Assembly (NCBI GenBank): GCA_015234045.1
Contig: JADFWU010000004.1
Span: 1 to 64,000, forward strand
DNA: 64,000 nucleotides
Origin: Magnetococcales bacterium
GTDB taxonomy: Bacteria > Pseudomonadota > Magnetococcia > Magnetococcales > JADFWU01
Reading direction: 5' to 3'
Program-made: the position numbers and the translations under genes
The notes under the pieces: model-generated
The model's input: the letters and a program-made list of their open reading frames with translations, nothing else
Told to the model about the DNA's origin: nothing
Databases searched by the model: none
In this document: positions 12,253-20,779 of the stretch, one piece after another
How positions within the stretch are numbered: the stretch's first letter is position 1
Layout: each line of letters starts with the position of its first letter

Positions 12253-12285
12253 CCGGGCAGTACTTATACTGCTCGGTTTTTTTTT
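12253..12285 (+). terminator. Intrinsic terminator downstream of acs
   Basis: Stem CCGGGCAGTA / TACTGCTCGG with loop CTTA followed by nine T. It lies about 200 bases past the acs stop, beyond the inserted repeat, which suggests the repeat was inserted between acs and its original terminator. Confidence 0.85.
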
Positions 12286-12428
12286 ACATAATTGTGAAAA
12301 AAAAATTTGCATGCCTCTCGCTGGTATGAGTAAAATAACGTTGTCATCAAAAATTAATATCTGTGATATAGTATCTTTATACCTGAATCTGTTGATTCAA
12401 GGAATATACGCTAAAAGGAGCAACACAC

Positions 12429-12869
12429 ATGTCTAAGAAAGCCGACCGTAAATTGGCCAAGCAACTTGACAAACAAGCCAAGCTGCAAGAGAAAATCGCC
12501 AAAAGACAAGCTCAGCAAGAAAAGATCACTGCTGCTCTAGAAGCCGAAAAAGCCAAAGAAGCTGCTTTGGTACGGGATCTTCAGGAAGAGCATCGTCAAG
12601 AGCTGCGCATCACTGAGAAACAACTCCAAGCTGAGTTGGCTGACAAGCGTGACCAAGAGCACAAACTGCAACGCAAGCTTGAGAAACTCCAAGGCATCAA
12701 ATCCAAAGCCGAGGCAGAATTGGCCGAGATGAATTTCCAAGAGAAGAAATTGGCTCAGACTCTGGCTGACCATCAAGAAGACTTGAACGCAACGTCCGAA
12801 GCCTTGGCCGCCGCCAGCGCTGAGAAAGCTGAGTTGGGTAGCAGCTTGGTAGCAGACGACGCTGAGTAA
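12429..12869 (+). CDS. Small coiled-coil protein, unknown function
   Basis: A 146-residue, highly charged Lys/Glu/Gln/Ala-rich protein predicted to be one long coiled coil from residue ~5 to ~135, ending in an acidic tail. No signal peptide or membrane segment. A strong AAAGGAG ribosome binding site sits ~9 bases before the ATG and a strong terminator follows, so it looks like an independent, well-translated gene. I do not recognise a family; a filament, scaffold or nucleoid/surface-associated role are all possible and none is demonstrated by sequence. Confidence 0.75.
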   Translation: MSKKADRKLAKQLDKQAKLQEKIAKRQAQQEKITAALEAEKAKEAALVRDLQEEHRQELRITEKQLQAELADKRDQEHKLQRKLEKLQGIKSKAEAELAEMNFQEKKLAQTLADHQEDLNATSEALAAASAEKAELGSSLVADDAE

Positions 12870-12930
12870 TCTTATTGATTACATAGCAAGATTCTATGAT
12901 TGTATTTGATAAATCATAGAAGTATAGAAT

Positions 12931-12966
12931 AGACCGGCAATGCGTTATATTGCCGGTCTTTTTTTT
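12931..12966 (+). terminator. Intrinsic terminator of coiled-coil gene
   Basis: Perfect 10-bp stem AGACCGGCAA / TTGCCGGTCT with a 9-base loop, followed by a T run. Confidence 0.9.
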
Positions 12967-12988
12967 CACAGTAAAAACCGTTTGTGGC

Positions 12989-13885
12989 TTATAGCCGATT
13001 GTAGCAACGAATCCGATAAAATAGACGCTTACCTACTGTTTCATCATTTTTAATGGCGTCTCGATTGTGCGGCACATTATTGCACAACATGCCCCAACCC
13101 GATTTTAATCTCAGCGTGTGAATATAAGGACTCTCTGACTCTAAAATCGACTCCATGGCCGATTTTGCCTCCTGAACCTCTACTGCCTCACTCCAGCGGA
13201 TATTTCTTTTTCTTGCGGTGTAGCGCATGTGTAGATAACCTTTAGTTCCCACTGAAAAAACAGGCCCACAGCTTTCAGGACGTTTGATTTTTCCATCCTT
13301 CCCGACACGTGCGGGAATACGCATGGCATCCGGCTTCATCAGTGCCGCAATATAGTCAGGATTCTGCTCTCGAAGCAGAATATACAGCATTTCTTGATCC
13401 ATCAGCGCATTGGAACCCCCTTTAAAGGCGGGCCTTACACAGTGCAAAACCATAGCGCACACCTGCCGATCAAGGGTATTGTAGTATCCATCGGTATGCC
13501 AATTGATAGGCACTTCTCTATATGGAATATAGTGCTTATAGGGTCCATCATTGACTGTTAAGGCTGTAACACCATTTTCATCGGCATTGGGATTATGGTC
13601 TGCCTGGAAACCACCGGTCATCTGATTCAAAATAGCGGCTGGAATGGCTGGATTTTCCTCAGCGTTGCAATTGGTCTGGTATATGACCATATTGGTGCGT
13701 TGGATACACTGCGTGATTGCCTGTTTTTCCGCATCTGAAATCTGAAAAGGATCTTTTATTTCAACAAACAACGCATCCGAATGAGTCGGATAGTTCTGAT
13801 ATTTATCATCACGCCATTGTTGATAGGCATCCACATTATCGAGTCTAAAAGGGCTTTGGGCATCAAGATTGGTCATGGTTAACAT
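12989..13885 (-). CDS. TauD/TfdA-like Fe(II)/2-oxoglutarate dioxygenase
   Basis: A ~298-residue protein with the Fe(II)-binding INWHTDGYYN (HxD) near residue 130 and a distal CNNVPHNRDA (third His, then the Arg for 2-oxoglutarate) near 270, the arrangement of TauD/TfdA oxygenases. Substrate unknown. Possible starts are GTG 13888, ATG 13885 and ATG 13876; none has a good ribosome binding site. The ATG at 13876 would share the palindrome CATG with the start codon of the divergent XPB helicase gene, so the two genes overlap at their 5' ends. No signal peptide. Confidence 0.75.
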   Translation of the reverse strand: MLTMTNLDAQSPFRLDNVDAYQQWRDDKYQNYPTHSDALFVEIKDPFQISDAEKQAITQCIQRTNMVIYQTNCNAEENPAIPAAILNQMTGGFQADHNPNADENGVTALTVNDGPYKHYIPYREVPINWHTDGYYNTLDRQVCAMVLHCVRPAFKGGSNALMDQEMLYILLREQNPDYIAALMKPDAMRIPARVGKDGKIKRPESCGPVFSVGTKGYLHMRYTARKRNIRWSEAVEVQEAKSAMESILESESPYIHTLRLKSGWGMLCNNVPHNRDAIKNDETVGKRLFYRIRCYNRL

Positions 13886-15248
13886 CACATTTGATCAAGG
13901 AACATTGCGTATCACCGGCACAGCGGAGGCAGTGGAACCTGTCAGCCAGTATCTGCTGTGGGATGACCGTATGGAGTGCTACCGTGCTGAAGGACGATAC
14001 TATGGTGTAATCGTGCTGACACTGCATCGTTTAAAAGCACCCTATCAGGATGACGCTCGCCTATTCGAAACGCAACAGTTTCAAACAACAAACGACTTTC
14101 CACCACGACCACATCAGGAAAAAGCGCTTCAAGCCTGGTTAAAAGCCGGTCGCCGTGGCGTGGTTGTTCTGCCAACGGGTTCAGGAAAGACACTTGTGGC
14201 GCGTCTGGCTATCACACATACGCAGCGCAACACCATCATATTGGTGCCAACCATTGATCTTTTACATCAATGGTATGAACAAATGTGTGAGGCCTTTGGT
14301 ATGGATGTCGGCCTGTTGGGAGGTGGTGAGAACCGTTTGGAGACCATCACCATTTCAACCTATGACTCCGCCTTGATTCATATGGAGCGGATCGGCAACC
14401 AATTTGGTTTCATGGTATGCGATGAATGCCACCACCTACCTGCCGCCAATACCCGAATGGCTGCGGTGATGAGTATTGCACCCTTTCGACTTGGCCTGAC
14501 CGCAACGCCTGAACGAGAAGATGGTGCTGAAGAGGATCTATACGCCCTACTCGGTCCCGTGGTGCATCGCAGCGAGATCACTGAACTGGAAGGCACGTTC
14601 CTGGCACCCTATCGACTGGAAACAGTTCCTGTGGTGCTTGATCCTGACGAGCGGGAAGCCTATGACACCGCCTACGCCCAATATCGTGGATTTGCTCAAG
14701 CCAGTGGCATCAGTTTCAGCCATCCAAATGGCTGGACCCGATTTATTCAGGTATGCGCCCGTTCCCGTGAAGGTCGGGCTGCCTTCGCCGCTTATCGAAT
14801 GCAAAAACAGCTGGCTCGTGCTTCTCGCGCCAAATTGCGTATGGTCTGGCTGTTGTTAAGACGCCATAACAGTGAGCAATCCATCCTGTTTACCGATGAC
14901 AATGCCACCGCCTACACCATTGGTGAAACCTTTTTTTTACCGGTCATTACCCATAAAACAAAGGTCTCTGAACGTAAGAAAATGTTGGATGCTTTTCGTC
15001 AGGGCAAAATTCCCAGCGTGGTCACCTCCCGTGTTCTCAATGAAGGCGTGGATGTGCCGGAAGTCTCCGTAGCCATCATTGTTTCCGGGAGCGGCTCTGT
15101 TCGAGAACATGTGCAACGGTTGGGACGTATTCTCAGACCTCGGGAAGGCAAACAAGCGGTACTTTATGAACTGGTTTCCGAAGATACTGCTGAGACGTAT
15201 ACCAGTGAACGTCGGCGTCAACATCTGGCCTATATGAGTAAACCGTAA
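13875..15248 (+). CDS. XPB/Rad25-type DNA helicase
   Basis: A 457-residue superfamily 2 helicase. The N-terminal ~75 residues form a damage-recognition-like domain. Walker A PTGSGKT is at 100-106, the DEAD-type box DECH at 183-186, and LTATPERED follows; its Arg-Glu-Asp (214-216) matches the RED motif characteristic of XPB. The C-terminal RecA domain has QRLGRILRPREGKQ. The next gene, 4 bases downstream, is a Bax1-like nuclease, the same pairing known for archaeal XPB-Bax1, which acts on damaged or bubble DNA. The start is at ATG 13875 (TTG 13869 possible). Confidence 0.88.
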   Translation: MVNITFDQGTLRITGTAEAVEPVSQYLLWDDRMECYRAEGRYYGVIVLTLHRLKAPYQDDARLFETQQFQTTNDFPPRPHQEKALQAWLKAGRRGVVVLPTGSGKTLVARLAITHTQRNTIILVPTIDLLHQWYEQMCEAFGMDVGLLGGGENRLETITISTYDSALIHMERIGNQFGFMVCDECHHLPAANTRMAAVMSIAPFRLGLTATPEREDGAEEDLYALLGPVVHRSEITELEGTFLAPYRLETVPVVLDPDEREAYDTAYAQYRGFAQASGISFSHPNGWTRFIQVCARSREGRAAFAAYRMQKQLARASRAKLRMVWLLLRRHNSEQSILFTDDNATAYTIGETFFLPVITHKTKVSERKKMLDAFRQGKIPSVVTSRVLNEGVDVPEVSVAIIVSGSGSVREHVQRLGRILRPREGKQAVLYELVSEDTAETYTSERRRQHLAYMSKP

Positions 15249-15252
15249 CGCC

Positions 15253-16470
15253 ATGCTGACCAAGGATCTCCTAAAATACAGCGTCACCAGACAACGGCGC
15301 ATCTTTCCGCGTTTTCTGGATACTCATAATAAACAACTGCTGGCCGTTGCTCAGGAGTTGATTGATATCTATACCACAGGAAACGGCCTTTCCATGGAAG
15401 AGTTGGGCGAAATGACCCACCCCGTGGTCACCGCCTACCGCTCACCTGTTGTGGCAAAAGGACTCAATAAACTCCTTCTCAATCGCTGCCGGTTCAAAGA
15501 GAGTGAAGAAGCGCTGCCAGACCTACGTATGCGGGTTTTTAGTATTACAAATACCTTACTGAAAGAGCCTGGATTTGACCAACTGAGCGTATTCCGTGAT
15601 GAGTTGGCCAAACGGTGTGATAGTGATGCGGAAACACTGTCTCAACAGCTCTACAGTGATCTACCCATCCGCCAACCACTGATCTCTTTGAAACCCATTG
15701 AAGCCGAGATGCTTCTGCATCGTTACAATACCGCCCAGGTTCAAGGCTTACTGATTCGTGCCGCCTCCATGGATCTGGAAATCGATGAACCGGATGTTGG
15801 ATTACGGCGTGAGATTCTGCGCTTTTTACGTTTTTTCCGACTATTGGCCACCATCCGAAAAACCGGCACATCGCGTGTTTCCATCACCATTGATGGGCCA
15901 ATGAGTCTATTACAGAACTCCCAGAAATACGGCTTTCAGATGGCGTGTTTCTTTCCTGCTGTCTGTGCGCTCAGCAACTGGCAACTCACCGCATCAATCA
16001 AAATATCTCAGCGGCCTGCCCGCCTTGAGTTGGATCATACCACCGGACTAAAAACCCATTTCACCCGAATATCCGGCTATCGACCTGACTCTTTCAGCCA
16101 CTTTGCCGATAATTTTGAACAGCTGGATAGTCCTTGGCGTATTCGAAAAAATCCGCCTTTACTGGATCTTGGACAACAGGAAATCATCGTGCCTGATTTC
16201 ACTTTCAAGCATCCTGATCAAGGTGTGGTACATCTGGAAATGTTCCACCGCTGGCATGCCGCAGCATTGAATCGCCGGTTGAAAACAGTAAGTCAAAACC
16301 GCAAGAAAAAACAGATTCCACTGCTGATCGGCGTGGATCGGTTTCTTAGCAAAGATAAGGCCACCAAAAGCGTGTTGGATGGCTCACCCTGGTTTCAGGA
16401 ACATGGTGTTCTTTTTAATGATTTTCCAACAGTTAAGAGCATTCTGAAGGGATTGAAGAGCTTTTTGTGA
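15253..16470 (+). CDS. Bax1-like nuclease (DUF790 family)
   Basis: A 405-residue DUF790 protein, homologous in layout to archaeal Bax1, the structure-specific nuclease partner of XPB. The C-terminal domain has a PD-(D/E)xK-like core: VPDFTF with Asp315 and VVHLEMFHRW with Glu329, followed by basic residues (RRLKTVSQNRKKKQIPLLIGVDRF). The N-terminal MLTKDLLKYSVTRQRRIFPR is the family signature. It lies 4 bases after the helicase stop, with no separate promoter. Likely forms a helicase-nuclease repair complex in the cytoplasm; that is inferred from the pairing. Confidence 0.85.
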   Translation: MLTKDLLKYSVTRQRRIFPRFLDTHNKQLLAVAQELIDIYTTGNGLSMEELGEMTHPVVTAYRSPVVAKGLNKLLLNRCRFKESEEALPDLRMRVFSITNTLLKEPGFDQLSVFRDELAKRCDSDAETLSQQLYSDLPIRQPLISLKPIEAEMLLHRYNTAQVQGLLIRAASMDLEIDEPDVGLRREILRFLRFFRLLATIRKTGTSRVSITIDGPMSLLQNSQKYGFQMACFFPAVCALSNWQLTASIKISQRPARLELDHTTGLKTHFTRISGYRPDSFSHFADNFEQLDSPWRIRKNPPLLDLGQQEIIVPDFTFKHPDQGVVHLEMFHRWHAAALNRRLKTVSQNRKKKQIPLLIGVDRFLSKDKATKSVLDGSPWFQEHGVLFNDFPTVKSILKGLKSFL

Positions 16471-16496
16471 TTATCCATACAAATCACGACATATAA

Positions 16497-16631
16497 TAAT
16501 TTCGATCCAAAAATTGACAATGAATCACTACCCAATTGGAAACCCTGGTGATGTTTTTGCGCCGCTTTTGATTAGATAATGAATCACAACCAGGGCTGAA
16601 ACGGCTGACTATTCAAATTTTAGACGAAACC
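16497..16631. repeat. Intergenic repeat family I, copy 2
   Basis: About 135 bp, similar over its whole length to 9816-9965, with a shorter centre. It keeps AATTTCGATCCAAAA, TGACAATGAATCAC, CCCTGGTGATGTTTTTGCGC with the following GCTTTTGAT, and TAGACGAAACC. The inner inverted pair is reduced to CCCTGGT / ACCAGGG. It lies between the nuclease gene and a bidirectional terminator. Confidence 0.75.
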
Positions 16632-16641
16632 GCCATAACAA

Positions 16642-16682
16642 AAAAAGCACTCTTCACCAAATTGGCAAAAAGTGCTTTTTTT
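16642..16682. terminator. Bidirectional intrinsic terminator
   Basis: Stem AAAAAGCACT / AGTGCTTTTT with a 19-base loop, an A run on the left and a T run on the right, placed between the convergent Bax1-like and CYTH genes. It can serve both strands. Confidence 0.75.
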
Positions 16683-16709
16683 ACTACTTCATTCAAAGGC
16701 TAAACCTCT

Positions 16710-17252
16710 CTACGAGGCATCATCATCCGATATGCCGCCGCTGTGTTCCAAATGGACACGCCCAAGCTCGGTTTTTGGATTCAGATCCCATGTGGTAAAC
16801 GGATGTCGCGCCAGATACACATTATAGTAACGTGGATTATCAGAAACCTCGTTACCTGCCCAATCTGGCCGTGCAACATCTTCCATCTCAGAATCCAGTT
16901 CAATCTCAGCCATGATCAAACCGTTATTCGCACCATGAAAATCATCGATCACCCAGACTTTATCGGCATAAGTCACCCAATTTCGGGTTTTCTCAACGAT
17001 AGGTTTGGTACAAAGGGTTTCCAAAATCTCTTCAGCATCCACCACTGGAATCTCATACTCAAACTCTTTGCGGGTAAAGCCATGGCTCTCACTCTTCATC
17101 GTGATAAAGCCCTGCTTGCCCTTTACGCGGATACGTACCGCGCGATCTTTAATGCTAAGAAAAAATCCCTGACGGATCTTGGCCGATTTTTCAATATTCT
17201 TGCGCCAGCTGTTAGATTTAACAAGAAATTTGCGTTCAATTTCTTCGCCCAT
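16710..17252 (-). CDS. CYTH-domain triphosphate tunnel protein (1)
   Basis: A 180-residue CYTH/triphosphate-tunnel metalloenzyme. The ExExK signature is EIERK near the N-terminus, followed by KIRQGFFLSIKDRAVRIRV, FEYEIPVVDAEEIL and VIDDFHGANNGLIMAEIELD, the alternating charged strands that line the tunnel. Bacterial single-domain CYTH proteins hydrolyse inorganic triphosphate or related nucleotides; the exact substrate is unknown. It has a C-terminal extension of ~25 residues beyond its paralogue at 18272-18745. Last gene of a minus-strand run with apaH and two more CYTH-type genes; a bidirectional terminator follows. Confidence 0.88.
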   Translation of the reverse strand: MGEEIERKFLVKSNSWRKNIEKSAKIRQGFFLSIKDRAVRIRVKGKQGFITMKSESHGFTRKEFEYEIPVVDAEEILETLCTKPIVEKTRNWVTYADKVWVIDDFHGANNGLIMAEIELDSEMEDVARPDWAGNEVSDNPRYYNVYLARHPFTTWDLNPKTELGRVHLEHSGGISDDDAS

Positions 17253-17375
17253 GGGTATCCCTCCAAAGTCCGGTTACACTTCCAACCTGCTGAATCTGAA
17301 ATAGTCAATAATCCGTCCATAATAACGCCTGTTCACCCAAAATGGTACGTACTGAGAACAGATCTGTCAGAAAAA

Positions 17376-18245
17376 TCACTTTCCAGGCACCACATATTGA
17401 GGACAAGGAACTCTAAAGATCGGCCAATCTGGATGATCCAAGCGCATTGCCACCAAAGATCCGCCATAGACACAGCCATCATCAAGACCAAAAGAGTTGT
17501 TTCGAATCGTCATCCGTGCCACTGCCCAGTGGCCATAAATCATACGGGATTCATCCCGGTCCTGACGCATTTCATACCAAGGCTTGAATTGGGGATCTGC
17601 TGATGGTGGCAATAGATAGGGATTCTCGCCCTGCTCTTCACGTACTTTGCGGACATTGGCTGGCCACATGGGCCGACCGTCTGGATGACACAGGCGAATA
17701 CGGGTCATAACTGAGATATCAAAGCGGTGTTGCGAAAGCGCTTTGGAACCATTGTCCCGTTCTGGCAGAATGGGAAACATACCTCGAAACAGTTCAGGAA
17801 TCCGCTTCCCTTCCGCAAAGAGCCTTTCCAACTCACGGGCATGTTGACTGGCTGTTTGTTGGCTCCATCCCGGCACGAGACCAGCATGAACAGCAAAGGC
17901 ATTGAGTTCTGTATCATGCCAAGAGAGCGGAAACGTCTGAATAAACCGGGTAAGCGTATCACGATCCGGCGCATCACGAAGCTCTTTGGCATACGCTTGG
18001 AAAACCGGCGTTTCAAGACCATGTAAACCACCTAATGCCCATGCTTCATGATTGCCCATCAAAGCGGTTGCAGCATCACCAAGATCTTGGACAAAGCGCA
18101 ATACGCCCAGTGTGTCCGGTCCTCGGTTAATCAGGTCACCTACGAACAGCAACCGATCACGTCCAGGATGAAATTTTATTTTATCCAAAAGAGCACGAAG
18201 CGGCTTCAGGCAGCCGTGAACATCTCCGATTGCATATAACGCCAC
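17376..18245 (-). CDS. apaH: Symmetrical bis(5'-nucleosyl)-tetraphosphatase ApaH
   Basis: A 289-residue metallophosphoesterase hydrolysing Ap4A-type dinucleotides to ADP. Motifs: IGDVHGCLKPL, VGDLINRGPDTL, LMGNHEAWALG and a downstream VHAGLVPGW block. The GTG at 18245 (giving an N-terminus aligned with ALYAIGDVHG) fits the family; the ATG at 18287 would add 14 residues and overlap the upstream CYTH gene by 16 bases. It is sandwiched between two CYTH genes on the same strand, suggesting a shared role in nucleotide or polyphosphate metabolism. Confidence 0.9.
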   Translation of the reverse strand: MALYAIGDVHGCLKPLRALLDKIKFHPGRDRLLFVGDLINRGPDTLGVLRFVQDLGDAATALMGNHEAWALGGLHGLETPVFQAYAKELRDAPDRDTLTRFIQTFPLSWHDTELNAFAVHAGLVPGWSQQTASQHARELERLFAEGKRIPELFRGMFPILPERDNGSKALSQHRFDISVMTRIRLCHPDGRPMWPANVRKVREEQGENPYLLPPSADPQFKPWYEMRQDRDESRMIYGHWAVARMTIRNNSFGLDDGCVYGGSLVAMRLDHPDWPIFRVPCPQYVVPGK

Positions 18246-18271
18246 AGTGACACTTTCAAGGCCGACAAGCC

Positions 18272-18745
18272 CTAGTTGGAACCCCATTCTGAATAGGGTG
18301 ATTGAACAAGATTGGAATTGAAGTAGCGTGGATCGTTGGAGATCTCTTCACCTAACCATTCGGGCCGATCAAAAGGTTGATCTTCACTTGCCAGTTCCAC
18401 TTCAGCAATCTTCAACCCTTCATTAACGCCAAAGAAATCATCCACTTCCCAAACAAGATCACCCATGGGAATGCTGTAGCGTTTTTTCTCAATGATCGGC
18501 TGTTCGCAAAGATCATCCAGCATGATTTGAGCATTTTCCACAGGGATTTCATACTCGAATTCGGTTTTGGTAAAACCTCGGGTCAATCCTTTGACCGTCA
18601 TAGTGCCCTTACCACCGGCAATACGCACACGAACCACACGTTCCTTGACCGTGGAGAGAAAACCCTGCCGAAATGACACACCTTCAGCCAGACTTTTGAA
18701 GGCATCTCCTTTGACCAGGAAACGACGCTCAATCTCTTTGCCCAT
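18272..18745 (-). CDS. CYTH-domain triphosphate tunnel protein (2)
   Basis: A 157-residue paralogue of the 16710-17252 protein, with KEIERRFLVKG (ExExK-type signature), VSFRQGFLSTVKERVVRVRI, FEYEIPVENAQIML and VWEVDDFFGVNEGLKIAEVE. The ATG at 18745 is preferred over 18787: it has AAGGAA 7 bases upstream and matches the paralogue's N-terminus. The two paralogues are close in sequence throughout, pointing to duplication around apaH. Biochemical substrate unknown. Confidence 0.88.
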   Translation of the reverse strand: MGKEIERRFLVKGDAFKSLAEGVSFRQGFLSTVKERVVRVRIAGGKGTMTVKGLTRGFTKTEFEYEIPVENAQIMLDDLCEQPIIEKKRYSIPMGDLVWEVDDFFGVNEGLKIAEVELASEDQPFDRPEWLGEEISNDPRYFNSNLVQSPYSEWGSN

Positions 18746-18819
18746 TGTGTGATTTCCTTTTATTGATTCCAACACTCTGCCAGACAAACAAATATCGATA
18801 CGACTATCTGGCTTTCCAG

Positions 18820-19419
18820 TTATTGATACAGTCTATCCATCTTGACGAAAGATTTTAGCGCAGCAAGGTAACTGGTATTATCATGACTATTCAAACCCAA
18901 TTTTTTCAATACAGACATCACCATCAATGGATCAACATGCTCCACACCAGCGGTCTGAATAGATGACCCATTAAAAGTGAGATAGCCCACTTCGCAGATC
19001 ACATTATTCACCATGAAACCATGGCGCTCTTTGGTTACTTTAACGCTCTCAAGATACGGACTTGGCTCAACAATAGTATTGATAAGCGTATCAAGATCAC
19101 ACGGCCTGGTTCCACTCAACGGTATCGGCATATCCCATGCTTGATAAACCATTTTAAGCTGATTTGCTTCAACAGGAAGCGCATTTTTGAAGGTTGGGTA
19201 CCACTGTTCAAGCCGATCTTTGCTGATCTGCTTGAGCATTTTGACATCCATCATATCGAAACGGATCTTGGTGTTATTATTGGATCGACGAGAAAGGATG
19301 TAAATTTCTTCGCTTTCACGAACCTGTGGCTCTCCAGCGATATCCCGAAATGCCTCTTCGAGATGGGTCATATCGTCGCCAAACACACGCCATTCCCAAC
19401 GCGGCACTATCTCAGTCAT
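18820..19419 (-). CDS. Divergent CYTH-like protein (tentative)
   Basis: A 199-residue soluble protein beginning RWEWRVFGDD, followed by EIYILSRRSNNNTKIRF, DRLEQWYPTFK, and VNNVICEVGYLTFNG. The strand pattern with charged residues facing one side, and the first-strand ExR, resemble a diverged triphosphate-tunnel fold, but the canonical ExExK is altered (WEWR). It ends with a helical SYLAALKSFVKMDRLYQ. It lies 74 bases upstream of the second CYTH gene on the same strand. If not CYTH, it is an unrecognised conserved protein. Confidence 0.55.
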   Translation of the reverse strand: MTEIVPRWEWRVFGDDMTHLEEAFRDIAGEPQVRESEEIYILSRRSNNNTKIRFDMMDVKMLKQISKDRLEQWYPTFKNALPVEANQLKMVYQAWDMPIPLSGTRPCDLDTLINTIVEPSPYLESVKVTKERHGFMVNNVICEVGYLTFNGSSIQTAGVEHVDPLMVMSVLKKLGLNSHDNTSYLAALKSFVKMDRLYQ

Positions 19420-19540
19420 GATACCTCCACCCCTATAAAACCGACTTTGTTAGTTGATTTTATTGTTTATTAATTCTTAGCGAGCATACTGCCCGAACAC
19501 CCGTAAGAAAAGATTAATAGGATTCATTATGATCCCTTAT

Positions 19541-20002
19541 TCAAAGGGTTTCAATACCGCCAGGAGGACAACGCATGACGATAGCCGCTTCTCCATCTCG
19601 ATAATAGCCTTTTCGAAGACCTATTTGTTGAAAACCAAGTTGTATGTAAAGCGCCTGGGCCACAAGGTTGGATTGCCGCACTTCGAGATAATGTGCATCC
19701 GGCCCTGCCTGACGTATAGACTGTTTGATCAAATGTGAGGCAATGCCCTGCCGACGACACGCACTATCAACACCCAACGCCATGACATGCCAGGAATCAC
19801 CCATCCAACGACAAAAAAGATAACCTACCAAAACCCCTTGTTTAAATCCACCTAAACAAAGCGCATTGCCATAGTTTAACTCTTGCTCAATCTGTTCCTG
19901 ACTCCAAGGATCCAGCGCAGCCTGTTGATCCAGAGCAACCAGCTGATCCAGATCATCCATAGTCAGTTCTCGTATCACTGGTGCATCATCTCGACTGCAC
20001 AC
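19541..20002 (-). CDS. rimI: Ribosomal-protein-alanine N-acetyltransferase RimI
   Basis: A 153-residue GNAT acetyltransferase. Motif A is seen as LGVDSACRRQGIASHLIKQS and the typical C-terminal YIQLGFQQIGLRKGYYRDGE. The GTG start at 20002 has AAGGA about 11 bases upstream. RimI acetylates ribosomal protein S18 in E. coli. It lies 33 bases downstream of tsaB, the frequent bacterial tsaB-rimI arrangement, which strengthens the specific assignment. Confidence 0.9.
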   Translation of the reverse strand: MCSRDDAPVIRELTMDDLDQLVALDQQAALDPWSQEQIEQELNYGNALCLGGFKQGVLVGYLFCRWMGDSWHVMALGVDSACRRQGIASHLIKQSIRQAGPDAHYLEVRQSNLVAQALYIQLGFQQIGLRKGYYRDGEAAIVMRCPPGGIETL

Positions 20003-20035
20003 GATTTCCGGTCCTTTTGCGGTGGCTTTTTACGT

Positions 20036-20779
20036 TCAATCAGCCGTAATTTGTTTCGCTTTCATCAAGGTTAATTCAGCGTCAGAACGCCGAATATAAC
20101 TCGGGTAGAGCGTTTCAACAGGATCAGCACCGCGCTGCATAAACCGTAACCGCCCTAAACGCGCCAATTGAACAGGATCTGGATGCCATAGCCCTTCATC
20201 CGCGATCTGCAATTGACTACCCAAAGCCTTTTTAAATAGATCACCATACACACCAACACCACTGCCGATGAGTGGAATGGTGCTGTTGGTAAACATTTTA
20301 CCTAATGTAGTGGTATTATCGGATAGATTTTGTACCAAATCATTGGGATTCCAGGCCATCTCGTCAATCAATGGCTGCATGTTTTGTTGTTCATCCGGCT
20401 GATATAGACCAACGAACACTTCACCACGCCGTGCATCCATCACCACCAAACGGGGATGCTGTTCCAACGACCATCCCGATGCAATGACGGCCAGCGTGGA
20501 AACACCAACCACCGGTAAATTTTGCGATAAACTTAACCCTTTTGCAAATCCTAAAGCAATACGCAACCCCGTAAAACCGCCCGGTCCCAGCGTGACAGCG
20601 ATCAGATCCAGATCACTCACTGCCCAATCGGCTTTCTGGATGAATGCCTGAAACATCTCCGGCAACGTCACAACAAGCCCGGCTCCTTTGGTGAGCGTAG
20701 AGTGTGCCAATATGGCATCACCATCCAGCAGAGCAAGTCCGCCTTCAATCTGCGTGGTGTCCATGGCAACGATCTTCAT
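20036..20779 (-). CDS. tsaB: tRNA t6A biosynthesis protein TsaB
   Basis: A 247-residue ASKHA-fold protein that with TsaD and TsaE makes threonylcarbamoyladenosine-37 in ANN-decoding tRNAs. Signature regions are the N-terminal MKIVAMDTTQIEGGLALLDG, TLGPGGFTGLRIALGFAKGL and VVMDARRGEVFVGLY. Its ATG overlaps the dinG stop by 4 bases. tsaC, tsaD and tsaE are not in the window. Confidence 0.93.
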   Translation of the reverse strand: MKIVAMDTTQIEGGLALLDGDAILAHSTLTKGAGLVVTLPEMFQAFIQKADWAVSDLDLIAVTLGPGGFTGLRIALGFAKGLSLSQNLPVVGVSTLAVIASGWSLEQHPRLVVMDARRGEVFVGLYQPDEQQNMQPLIDEMAWNPNDLVQNLSDNTTTLGKMFTNSTIPLIGSGVGVYGDLFKKALGSQLQIADEGLWHPDPVQLARLGRLRFMQRGADPVETLYPSYIRRSDAELTLMKAKQITAD

